The notes beneath the pieces are model-generated. The model was not told the origin of the DNA. It worked only from the letters and a program-made list of their open reading frames with translations, and did no database searches. A program made the translations under genes and the position numbers. DNA of 64,000 nucleotides. Origin: Sarcocystis neurona (taxonomy: Eukaryota; Apicomplexa; Conoidasida; Eucoccidiorida; Sarcocystidae). This document shows, in pieces, positions 12,077 to 23,199 of this stretch; positions within the stretch are counted from its first letter, which is position 1; each line of letters opens with the position of its first letter. Location of the stretch: assembly GCA_000727475.1 (NCBI GenBank), contig KL647298.1:2804008-2868007 (forward strand). Direction: 5' to 3'.

Positions 12077-13040
12077 GTTAACATATGGGTATGTGTGTGT
12101 GGTGCTTGTATCGCTGTCTCGTCCATACTTACATACTGGCTGCGCATCCCACCACGAACCTCCGTCTATCCTATTATCTTCACAGAAATATCTGTGCAGA
12201 CTGGGATATACACAGACGGATGCCAGCAAATATAATCTGTCTCTTCTGCGCTCTCGTGCACCGCACACGTACCTACTCGCAGTCGAATATTTGAATATAT
12301 ACACACTTTTATATACGGCCGTCAAGACGGGTGTGCCTTCTAAATAGTCAGAACGTGTGAATCCATACTCTGTGTGTAGATCCACCTCCACCAAAACATC
12401 ACCGTACAAAATGTCTCTCTTCTTTTCTCTACAAATATGCGCGCTAAATATATATACATATAGCATATAAATATATCTCGACGTCCTTCACACCCAGTCA
12501 ATTTCTGCCACAGTATGGATGCCTTCGGTACATAGGGACCCAGCGTGGGGGGAAGGAAGATCTGCAGGCTCGCACCCCGTCGACACTCCTCCCGCTTGTG
12601 GTGGTTCGTCTGGAGCTGGCAGGCTGAAGAGAGAAAGAACAAAAGTGGAATGAAGAAAAGGAGATTAACGTGACAAACAGCAAGTCACCCGCAGGGGTAG
12701 TAGGTAGACGAACAGTTTCAAAAGCGTCTGGACAGGGAGGTATAGATAAAGAACCACGCACGCCGTCACGCATACGGCAAAAGTAGAAGCGCACGTTCTC
12801 ATATATATTTACACATATACTTGACAATACGTGTTGTACACGTTTGAATTTTTTCACGTGGATACATGTACTTTTCACATCTACACACGTCAACAGACGC
12901 GCCCAAAGAACCAGAAAGACACAGACACACGCGTACGTGTAGTTGTCCAAATAATTAATGCTGTGAGGTAAATCTTTTTTCCGCAGTCTAAATGCTGTTT
13001 CTCTTGCCGGATGGGCGAGAAGTTGGGACAACAACGGCAG
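11826..13040 (-). CDS. Unrecognised multi-exon protein (internal exons)
   Basis: Seven consecutive minus-strand exons join with matching phases: 12937-13040, 12689-12819, 12494-12623, 12273-12428, 12133-12200, 11921-11951 and 11826-11895. Donors include GTAAGT and two GTACG types. Several acceptors are strong (CTCTCTTCAG, CTGCCGCCGCAG). The joined chain is about 225 residues without a stop. It includes YENVRFYFCRMRDG, SLQIFLPPTLGPYVPKAS, DVLVEVDLHTEYGFTRSDY and a Trp-rich GGSWWDAQP. It is not low complexity, unlike the neighbouring ACDC gene. No domain was recognised. Neither first nor last exon was found, so both ends are open. The introns hold the local TA tracts (for example 12044-12068). 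The phase agreement over six introns makes a real gene likely. Confidence 0.62.
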
Positions 13041-14017
13041 CTTTATGTCCAGGAAAAAGCGTCACTCACGCTGATTTTGTATCTCTGTGTATACAACTAG
13101 ACACAGTGTCCTTCCACAAACACACGTGCGTCCGCACAAATAGACATATCTGTACGTGTGTGTATATACGTATACATATATATAAATATATGTATTTGTA
13201 CATCCATATCCATCTGTATCTTCAGTAGCCGCACAACACTAGCCCTAGACGTATAGGAATCCACGCATACGAAGGCACAAGTAGTGAAGACACACCCCTC
13301 CGAGTAATTTATAGATACAAAGGCACGCGTTCTTCTTGTGGAATCGGAGTTGCGGGTGGAATTCATTCTTGGCAGAATGGAGGTAGAGAGCCTGCTACTG
13401 GTCCGCGCACCTTTCCTGCAACACCTATTGCACTCCCCGTCGCTACAGCAAAAAGGCGTCTCTTCTCCTCTTTTCTTCGGCCCCCCGAGCAGACCCTGGT
13501 GCGTTTCGATGCTACCGCAAGTTCGGGCCAAGAGCAGCTCGATGCGTGAGGGGAACGATAATTTTATTACTTTCGTCTTCATCGTGCTGTTGTTCATCCG
13601 CGTACTATTCCTGCACGTGGTAGATTCCTGCTGGCCCTCATGCTGCACGTTGCACGAAGATCGCTTTCAGCTACTCCTTGAGTGGCGACGGAAGGCCCTC
13701 AGACGAGTGCTGCTATACCACCCCCCCGTACGACGCAGACAAGAGCGTTATCATTTCTCTGCCTCGTTCCTTTCTCGTCGTCCTCGTTCTTCGTGTGCCT
13801 TTTCTCATCTTCTATCACTGGTACGTTTAAAGTGCGTACACGACGAAGTCGACTCAGAGAAGAAGAGACGGAGAATACTTCGTTGGGTTCCAGCATTGCT
13901 CCTTTATGCAAAGTCTAAACCTCGATAAGTATGTCCACGAACAATCACTACACCTATACATATACATGCATACACATCGATTTGTGTATTTATACGCAGA
14001 CGCATCAACGCAGGTAA

Positions 14018-17000
14018 CTATGTACGCATACACTTCCCCTCTCTCCTTTCTCTCGAGCTTGTTTGTAAGAAGCTTAAAAACATGTGTCGCTTGTACCTGT
14101 TTTCTGCTTCGGCAGCGGGTACGGGGGGCCGCGGAGGCGCAGACGCTGATGCGAAGGAAGAGGAAGTAGAGGACGAGGAGGAGGAGGAAGGGGAAAACCC
14201 AAAGGAAGAGGAGGAGGAGGATGAAGTGCACTCTGCAGCAGAGGTAGGAGAATACCGTGCCCCCGCTCCACCTCCTCCGACTACTCCTGCGCCTCCTCCG
14301 ACTCCTCCTGCGCCTCCTCCGACTCCGACTCCTGAGGTTCCAACGGCTGCTGCAGAGCCTCCTCCGACTCCTCCTGCGCCTCCCGCGGCTCCGCCGCCTC
14401 CGCCTGCTGCTGACGCTACCGCTAGTGTCTTTTTTCTCGAGGAACTCGCATTCGTGCGGCCGTATTTGCGCGACAACTTTATAGCGTATGGGAAGAGACC
14501 CCAACGGAAGGCGATCTTCCACAGCTCCTCTACGGTTGCATGGGCCAGGCGCTTGAAATCGATCCCCATCTCTTCCAGCGTGAAGCGGTAAAACTCTCTA
14601 TCCTAAGCATTACCGTAACGTAGCCGCATCGCGCATCACGCATATTGTGTTCTCACCGTTTGACCTAAATAGATACATATATATATATATACACAACACT
14701 ATATATACATATATGTGTACCTGCGTATACGTAAGTATATTTATATATATATATATACACGTACAGTATAAACAAAAGATACATACAGTGTGTCCAGAAA
14801 ATATGACGTGCACGCATAAGAAGAAATGGATGCGTCTATACGGGATACAGCAACTATATACATACACACATACAGCATCTGCATACACCTATGTATGTGC
14901 ATATACACAGACACACTAGCGGCTGCAGACGGATCTTCGCGTGCAGAGGCGTAAGTACACACACACACACACAGGTCTGCACACGTACGGACAGAGAGAC
15001 TGTTAAGAGTGCTGATATGCACGCGTAAAGTTAGCAGTCCTACATGCAAAAATACCGAAATATCCCAACACATGTACCCGCGCAATGGCGAAGACTGCGC
15101 TGTGCACGCGCGTGGGGTTGGGCTCCCCCCACAATGCCAAAGACGCCTGTCCTCCCCTTTTTTAAATATACCGGGTACTCTGCGGTTTATCACCGGGGTC
15201 GCGGACGTGTACTCTATGCCGTGTTGCTGTGCTTCGGGTACTGCTGCTGGTGCTAAGCTTTTTGCTGCTGCTCTTCCTACTGCTGGTGTTTGCACATCGT
15301 CCAAACTGCCGTCTTGTTCTCTGCCGAGTGCTGGTCCGCTGTGCTGCCGCTGCATCTTCCCGCTTCTTTCTCGTCTAAACTACGTTGGTGGCAGCTGCCA
15401 CGTTCTCTGTCTTCCGCCTGTTCCTGCTGCCAGTTCTACAGTTTCTACACCTCCGGCAACAACTTCCGTTCTCCCCTTTGCTTCTTTGTCTCCTACTGCT
15501 AAAGCACTTCTGCTGCTGCCTGAGGCAAGACTCTCTTCACCACCGCTTCGCGCTGCTGCGCGTCACTACGCCTTCTGCTTCAACCGCTACAGCTGCTGGT
15601 GCTCCGCAGCTCCGTAGGACAGCAGTCGGCTACCGCGGCTACTGCTGTCCCGTCTACTCTGCGGCTGCTGATGCCGCTCCGCCTCGTCGCGTCGGTGCCT
15701 CTTTCTTCTGCCATGCACTTGCTGCTCAGTCCTCTTACGCGCTTTCGAAGCCTGCCACTGCTGCAGCACCCCTTGCAAGATACACTGCTTAGATTGCAGC
15801 TGTTGCCACCGTATTGCTGCCGGAGCTCTGCACTATCTTCGACGTAGTAGTTGGACCCCTACTCGTAACAGTGCTAAGGATAGTAGCAGTGAAATACTAG
15901 TAGCAGTAGTAGGTGTACTCTGTGCCGCTGTTGCTGCTATTTCTGCGTCCCTCCTATTGTTTCTGCTGCTGCGCCTCCTGTCTCATCGCAACTGCCGTCT
16001 CTCACACACAACTCCTTGGTGATGTCACTGCTAGTGCTGCCACGAATTTTTATTACATTGCTCGCCTCTTCCCGGCTCCTGCGAGTGTGTTCGTTACTGC
16101 GGCTATTTTTTGCTGCAATTGCCTCTCCCCTCTCCTGTTTGCGTCGTTACTTCCACGTCGTGCTGCGGCCACTGCCGCTGTTGCTACACATGTTCGGAAA
16201 CCTGCAGTAGTAGTGGTGTTGTAGGCGGAGACGCCCGTCTCTTTTATCTCCTCTTGCTGCAAATACGCCATCTTCTTCGGCGTTGCTCTCTGCGATCTTG
16301 GCGGCTGCAGCTGCTCTTCCAAGTCGTCTTCACGCGGTAGTCACATCTTTTCTTCTGCCCTGAGCCTTGCTGTGACTGTATCTGCTGCTGTCCCTCGGGA
16401 GGCTGCTGCTGCGCTTTCTTATGTTCTGCTTGTCTCTTCACCGCAGCTGTACATTTGTCGCTGGTGTGCGGCTGGTGTGGCAGAACTTTCTCTCTTTCTC
16501 CTTTTTCCTGGCGCCGGCGTACACTGTTGCTGCACCTGCGACTGCTGCTGCAGCACCTAGTGCTGCGCTGCTCGGTATGCTGGCTGCTGCTGCAGCTTTG
16601 TCTCTTCTAGCGTGTAGCACTTCTGCCTCTGCAAATCCTTTGTCGCCTGTGTGTTCCTGCTATAACTTCTCGTTGCTGCTGCCTCTGCAACGGGTTACTG
16701 TTTTCGCTTGTGCCCACGCCAGCCTCTTGCTGCCGCTGCTGCTGCTTCTGCGCCCTGCTGCTGCTGTCCACTGCGTCAGCACCCTGGGGCTTCCCTGGTG
16801 CGCTGCAGCAGCCCCAGGAGCAGCCAGACGAACCCCAGCAACAGCAGCAGGAGCAGCAGGAGCAGCAGCAGCAGTTGCAGCAGCAGCGGCAGCAGCAACA
16901 GCAGGAGCAGCAAGGCGCATATGCGTAAGTCTTCGTCCACGTACCGCCTTGTGCACGGCTCGCATGCGTTTGATCAGTTCCCCGCGTCCGTCCTTCCCAA

Positions 17001-20000
17001 GCGGCAGCGTGAAGCCCTCATGCCACTGGATATTCGAGTCGATTTCAAGGTCTGACTCTTCCATCAAGTCATCGCTCCATCTCCTTCCATCGGTAAACAG
17101 CTTTCTCGGCAGGCGAAGCTGAGCTCCTACCGTTCCCGCGCTGTTGCTGTTGCAGCAGCGATTTGTGCCGTCGGCCGGGAGCGGTCCAGCTCCTGCGTTG
17201 CATGCGCTGCCTACTCCTCCTCCTCCTGCTGCGCTGCAAGCCCCCGCTGCTGCTGCAGCCACCAGAGCAGCAGCAGCTGCCTCAGCAGCAGCAGAGTGTC
17301 CCTCGTGCCAGTCGTCTTCAGGCAGCATAGCGTTTCTTGCAGGGTATGGCGTCCCCTCCATTTTAAGTTTCTTTGCTAGTGCTCCTCCTTCTGCCGCAAC
17401 GTCCACGTGGTGGTCTGTCATTCCCTCTTCTCTACCCCATCCTCGCTTGTAGTGTGCGTGCAAAGGCGCTGTTGCAGCAGCAAAACCCGCGGCAGCGGCG
17501 CTGCAGAAACCTGCTGCCGGGTGCTGTCTCTCAGCAAGGTAATAGTGGAAGCAATCTCTGAAATCTTGTTGCTCATTGTCTTGCCACGCCGCACTGCCTC
17601 CTGCTGCCTTCGGCTCCGCTCTGCCGCTGCAGCAGCTAGCCACCGCCATCCACCCATCCGCTGCAAGCGTCACAGGCGGGTCGTAGCCCCCGCCCCACCC
17701 CCCTACTCCTCCTCCTCTGCTGCTGCTGTTCTGCTGCTGCGGCTGCTGCGGCTGCCTTCCTGCGCCGCCGCCGCCGCTGCTCGGCAGCACTCCGCATGCA
17801 GGAGCAAACACGTCCAGACGCGGGCCTCCCGACGCGACAGCCGCATTGCTGTGCAGCGGATTGTCGCTAGAGAGAGAAGGCGCGCATGAGAGATGGGCGG
17901 AAGTCCCAGCAGGAGCTGAACAGCGCTGGTGCTGATGCTGCTGCTGAGCGGCTGAGTGAGAACTTGAAGGAGCAGAGAGTTCTTCGACGTGAGACGCAGC
18001 TCCTCCTCCTCCGGTTGCTCTGCTGCTGGTGTACGGCAGCGGCTGCGAATACGTATCTGCAGAAGCCAATGCATCCTGCAGGGTCGCCTGGAACAGCAGC
18101 TGCTGAGCTCCGAAATGCTGCTGACGCAGGGCCTGAGCCGCAGCTGCCGACCGACCTCCTGCAGCAGCTCCCTCTGGTGACGCGGAGTTCTCTGGTATGC
18201 ACGTTGCAGCGTCCTCGTGAACTGATGTCTGGGTAGATAGAGTAGTGGGAGACAGCGCTCGGGGGGTCAGGGTGTTGTAGGCAGCAGCAGCAATATGTAG
18301 AACTCCGCTGCCTCCTCCTCCTCCTGCGCCTGCTGCTGCAACTACATGCCGCATGAGGGGACTGCCGTTGCCTGCAACTGGGTCGCGTGTGTGCATGCCC
18401 GCCGCTGCAGCAGCGGCAGCAGATAATGGGAATGCAGAATACGACTTGATTTGCCCAGGGTGTTCATAAGATGAGTATAGTACGTTGGAAAGGATACTCA
18501 TGTGGGCAGCTGCTGCAGTCGCCGTGCTGGTGAAGACCGGCACAGGAGGAGACAGGCCCTCGCATAAAGCTTCGCCGTTGCTGCCCGCCCCTCCACCCAA
18601 CAAATCCTGCTGCTGCGGTTCTCCTCCTCCTCCGGGTGCTGCTGTCGTCGTCACTCCTGTTCCTGCGCCTGCTCCTCCGTTCCCGCTGGCAAGGACGCGT
18701 CGGCTGCCTGCTGCTGCCGGGGGGTGGCGCAGCGGAGCAGCAGATCCTCGGCCAGAGAGAAGCGAATTTTGGAGCAGTGTTGAAGAGTACGACGGCGAGA
18801 ACGGGGCTGGAAAGGAAGACGGTAGTGAAGAGGAAGAGGAGTAACCGGGAGAAGACGAAGAGGCAGAGGAAGAAGAAGGAGAGAAAGAGAGAGTGCCGAG
18901 AGACGAAGAAGACGACGAAGGATGGAAGAAATATGGAGGAAGAGCTGCTGCTGCTGCCGCCACAGCAGCAACCATGCCGTTGCTTTTTTCTCGTTTAGAA
19001 GAAGCACCAGCTGCAGGAGTGTTGCAGGCAGACGAGCCGCAGCCCGTTTCCATCAGCGAAAGACTCGTCACGTTCTTGCAGTTCGTTCCTGCTGCTGCTT
19101 CTGTCGCTGCTGCGCCCCCCGCGTTTCCGAGAGGGTAGCCGGCCGCCAGCGCGTCGCAGCTTACCGGACTGGCAGGCGTCGTCACGTTCTCGTCTTCAGG
19201 AGACTTTCCGGCAAGCTTGTCGAGCGCGTGTAACGCAGGAGCTGCTAAAGACGAAGAGGAAGAGGAAAAGGACGGCGAATGAAGAAGCGGCACCGGCTCC
19301 CCTACGCCGTTGTGAGCATTTGTCGAAGAAGCAGCAGCAGCAACAGAGCCGGGAGGCAAGGGCAGTCCACCTGCAAACACTTCTTGGAGGCTGGAAGTGT
19401 ACGTAGGAGATGGTTTGCTGTTTCGTGCTGCACTCGGCGGCTCAGCTTCTTCGCAGAAGCTGCCGTAGTTTTCCTCAGTCATCAAGTGCTGCTGTCGCTC
19501 ATGCGCCAGCAGCGGCCTTGCGGCTCCGGTTCGTTCGAATCTTCCACTACAGCTGCTGTAGGCGCCTGCGTGACTGCTATTGTTGTAGCTCAGGCTGCTG
19601 CTGAGGCCACCACCGCTGTAGCTTGGGGTATTGCTGCAGCTACTGGCTGCGTTCGGATAGCGTGAAGCGTTACTGCTGCTGTCGTACCCCGACGGACTCG
19701 TCGGGGAGTTGCCGCTGTTGCCACTGCTGCCGCGGTAGGTGGTGCTGCACCGAGCACAGCTACTCCCCAGATGGCTGCTGTTGCTACTACAGCCCCCGCT
19801 CGCGCTGTTTCCGCGCGCGCGCGTCTCCCGTTGTTCCTGCTGATGCTGGGCCAGTTCCGCTGCCACTGCTGCAGCAGCTGCTCCTGAGAGGCGTTCCAGA
19901 TTGCCGCTACTGCTGCGCACGTTGTAGGCGTTTTCCAGCGAATCCGCCGAAATATACCGGGCTGCAGCAGATGCCGCACGCGAGCTGCAGCAGGACTGCT

Positions 20001-23000
20001 CCTTCGCTGCTGCTTCAGCCCCACAGAAATCCGCAGGGCTGCTCCCCGCAGTTATGTTGGTGCTCCCAGAGTCCGTTCCCGCTGGTGCTGCTGGTGCTGG
20101 AGCTCCTGATCCTGCTGTCAGTCTTCTGCCACTTGTCGTTGTTGTTGCTTCCTCCAGACTGCTGTTGGTACTACTGGGCAGCGCCTTGCCGACAGCAAAG
20201 GACGGAAGCAGCGCCAAAGAGGTCGTCGCTGCCTGCGTGTTGGGGAGAGCTGTAGGAGTTGCGCGCGAAGAGGACGAGGAAGTTGCAGCTGAGGAAGCTG
20301 CAGAAGACGAAGCCGCAGCACGCGAGGCAATGTAGACACGCGAAGGATCCGGAGAAGCAGCAGGATCCCAGTGCGAAGGCGAGAATGTAGCGCCGTACGG
20401 ATGTGCAACAGCAGCTGCTTTGGACGGCGGTGCCGCTGAAGGTGTTCGCAACATCCGTGGGTACACAGTCTGTTGCTGCTGCTGAGCACCTCCCGATGAA
20501 GAAGCGGAGCGAGAGAGATTCTGCGGCGACGTATAGCGCAGCGCGCTGCTGCCGCTTCCGCTCCCACTGCTGCAGCGGGTGCCGCTGCCGCTGGTGCTTC
20601 TGGTGGTGCTGCATGCACTTGAAGCGTCAAACGAGGAGGCACAGAGCAACAGCGGGGAGCCAAGACTGCTGTTCGTAAAGCTGCTGCGTTGATGCTGATG
20701 CGGCTGCGGCTGTTGCTGCTGCTGTGTGTCCAGCGTCATTTTCACGGTCGCAATTGGCGCACCTGCGTGGTGCTCAGAAGAAAGGGGAGAAGCCGGACCT
20801 CCTGCCCAGCAAAGAGGGGACGGCATGTACGAGTGTTTTGCCTGCTGCGAGTAGTTGTTGGAATCGAGACAGCCTGCATTGTGCTGCTGCTTCTGCAGCG
20901 GAGCAGAGGTTGCTGGTTCTGCGGCTGCTGTTGCATCAGCGTCTGCTTCGACAAGCGTCTGCGGGATGGGCATCGCCGCTGCTGCTGCCGCCAGCTGCTG
21001 CGCGGTGGTGAAAAACGCTTCTTTGCATGAAGCAGCACACGAAGGGGATGAAGAACTAGCAGCACCGCTGTCGCCTAGCGGAAGCACTGGCGAAAAAAAT
21101 AGTAGAGAGTTCTGCTGCAGACGAGAGGAGGCTGCTCCTCTTGCTGTTGTTCCTGATCCACCAGGTAGCCCCCTTCCTTTTCCCGTTGCTGCGGTATCGT
21201 TGCTGCTGTGGCTCGGACGCTGCCCCCGTCTCTCCGGGTCTTTCTTTTCCGCTGCTACGTGCTGCTGCTGCTGTGTCTTTCGTCTACGTTCGCCTCCCCG
21301 TGCAGCAGCAGCTTTCGGTTTGCTGCCAGAGGCTGCACCAGCAGCAGCAGCTCCCCCTCCTGCTGCGTTCCGCTTCCGCTGCCGCTCCCCAACGGCGCCG
21401 CCCCGTGCGACTGCCGAAGCAGCCCCGGTTTCGCCTGGCGGGCTCGCAGACGCAGCAGGAACAGGCGGCGCAGAGTCAACGACGGGTGCTGCGTTCGCTG
21501 TTTCCGGACTGCTTTGTTCTGCCTCTACTTCTGCTGCGGCAGAAGCAGCTTTCTGCTGTACCGAAGAGTAGACCTGTTGTTGCTGGTGTACGTGAGGGGA
21601 GGCGGAAGAGCTCCTGTTGTGTGTTTTCGACAAGTCGTAGAGGGGAGCTGGTGGAGGTGCGGGTCTGCGTTGTCTACTCCCGTTCACTCTGGCTGCAGTG
21701 TCACTACTGTCCACGTCATTCGTCGCCTTGTCCTGGAGTCCTGCGGCTGTTACTTTATTCGACTTCTCTGCAGGACTAGCAGCAACGTATTCATGCTCCT
21801 GCTGCAGTGGCACCTCCCGTCGGGGCCAGCGCTGGGGCACCAGAGGTGGAGTTTTCTTCGGGGGTCCCTCAGGAGCGCTTCTTCCTGGGTCTGCTTCCAC
21901 GTCTGTTTCCGCCTCGGCTGCTGCTTCGGCCGCTGCCGTCGCGGCTGCAGCAGCAGCGGAAGATAACGTCGTCGCTACCACCGGACAGCCGAGAGTTGTC
22001 GCGGTTTCACTGGTGCTGCTGTCAAAATCTCTGCTTCTGCTACTGTCGAAGTCCCTGCTGCTGCTCTCGTAGTCCCTGCTGCTGTCGCACTGTGCGCTGT
22101 TGTGGCTGCGCTCGTAGTCGGTGCTGGCGATACTGCTGCGTTCGTACCCCCGGTTGCCGCTGCCTCTCTCGTACTTCGCGCTGCTCCTGCTGCTCTCGTA
22201 GTTTCGGCAGCCGCCGCCCACGTACTTCCTGCTACTGCCGGTGCCCTCGTAGTTGCTGTTTGTGGTGCTCCGGCCGTACGTGCTGTTGCGGTTGCTCTCA
22301 TAGTCGCGACTGCTGCTGCCGCCGCCGTAATCGCCACTGCCCTCTTCGTATAGGTTGCTGTTGCTAGTGCTGGGCGTATAGTTGTTGCTGCTGCTGTTCC
22401 CGGAGTTGGTGTAGTGGCTGCTGTTCCTGTTGCTCGGCGTTTCGTAGCCGGCGCGGCTGCTGTCGTCGTAGCTGCTGTTCATCGCGTCGCCTTTCTGGTG
22501 AGCAGCAGGAGGAGAAGAAGAGGAGGGACACGAAGGCGTGGCCGCCGCTGCTGCAGCAGCAGCCGAGTGGCATAAGGATGCGGGAAGCGGGACGTTGGTT
22601 TGGGTGTACAAGCAGAAGTCAGCGGCAGAGTCGGCACAAAGAGGCAGCCCACTGCAAGAAGTACTGTCCTCGATGAGTCTGCTGCTCCCATCAAGGTCGT
22701 TGTTTGCTGCCGCTGGTTCTTGCGACCAAGGGGAAGCGTGGACGACATCATGGAGGGGAGGAGAGTTTGGCTGCAGCAACCACTGGCTGCTGTTCAGCAG
22801 TTCGGACCGAAGGTGTTGGTGCTGCTGCTCTTCTGCGTCTTCTTCTTGCAGATTTCTGTTGTCGCGGCTGCTCCTCAGGTCGTGTGCGTCCTCCTGCTGC
22901 TGCTGTAGCTGCTGCGGCTGTTGCTCGGCTACCAAGTAGTGCTCCTCCTCTTTCCCAGCACCTGCTGCGCCACTCTCGCCGGCAGACGCAGCAGCGGCGG

Positions 23001-23199
23001 CCGCAGGTGGCAGCGGAGAGTTGGTCATGTTGAAGAAGCGAGAACTGTACGAAGATGCCGTCTTTTTGGGAGTCTCAGGAGCAGTCGCGGCAGCCCTGAC
23101 ACTTTCAGCTAGTGCGGCCCTTGTTGCTGCCCCTAGAGGAGAGGGGGCTGCAGGAGCAGGCGGAGAAGGCGGGGACGCAGAAGAAGCGGCACTGTCCAT
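14018..23199 (-). CDS. ACDC-domain low-complexity nuclear protein (ApiAP2-associated type)
   Basis: Exon 1 (16945-23199, 2085 codons, ATG at 23199) ends AAGGCG|GTACGTG in phase 0. Exon 2 (14018-14602) follows an acceptor ending CTTAG and carries 194 codons plus stop, for 2279 residues in total. Residues about 1-2000 are Ser/Ala/Gln/Gly tracts. The ordered part spans the splice junction: GELIKRMRAVHKA, then YRFTLEEMGIDFKRL, VEELWKIA, WGLFPYAIKLSRKYG (about 2073-2135). This fits the ACDC domain, known at the C-terminal side of apicomplexan AP2 transcription factors. No AP2 DNA-binding domain is visible in either exon. A nuclear gene-regulation role is inferred. After ACDC comes a Gly- then Ser-rich tail. 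ATGs upstream in frame (to 23355) are possible starts; 23199 is preferred because it opens the acidic, Pro-rich part. Long plus-strand frames here are shadows. Confidence 0.78.
14603..16944 (-). other. Triplet-rich intron of the ACDC gene
   Basis: This 2342-nt intron separates the two phase-0 exons of the ACDC gene. Its 3' part (14640-14960) holds TA and CA tracts. Its 5' part (about 15200-16940) is dominated by CTG/CTT/GCT triplets on the plus strand, like the coding part of the gene. This produces many spurious open frames, for example 16421-17122 (+). I saw no AP2-type exon in it, but a short exon could be hidden. Confidence 0.55.
22000..22482 (-). repeat. In-protein Tyr/Asp-Ser repeat of the ACDC protein
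   Basis: Residues about 240-400 of the ACDC protein consist of a degenerate repeat of roughly 10-12 residues. Each has an aromatic-acidic core in a Ser/Arg/Asn background: RDYESNRNS, RNYESSRSS, KYERGSGN, DYERSHNS, RDYESSSRD, RDFDSSRSR, RDFDSSTSE. Serines are mostly AGC codons. Such Tyr/Ser-rich disorder is typical of phase-separating or phosphorylated tails; that is inference. Confidence 0.7.

Noticed and set aside
13338..13928. 196-aa plus-strand frame and 183-aa minus-strand frame at 13097-13648
   Set aside because: Neither shows domains nor a splice pair agreeing with neighbours; probably 3' flank of the ACDC gene.
16421..17122. 233-aa plus-strand frame and many similar plus frames up to 23.2 kb
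   Set aside because: They are shadows of the minus-strand ACDC gene or of its triplet-rich intron; peptides are Leu/Cys/Ala runs.
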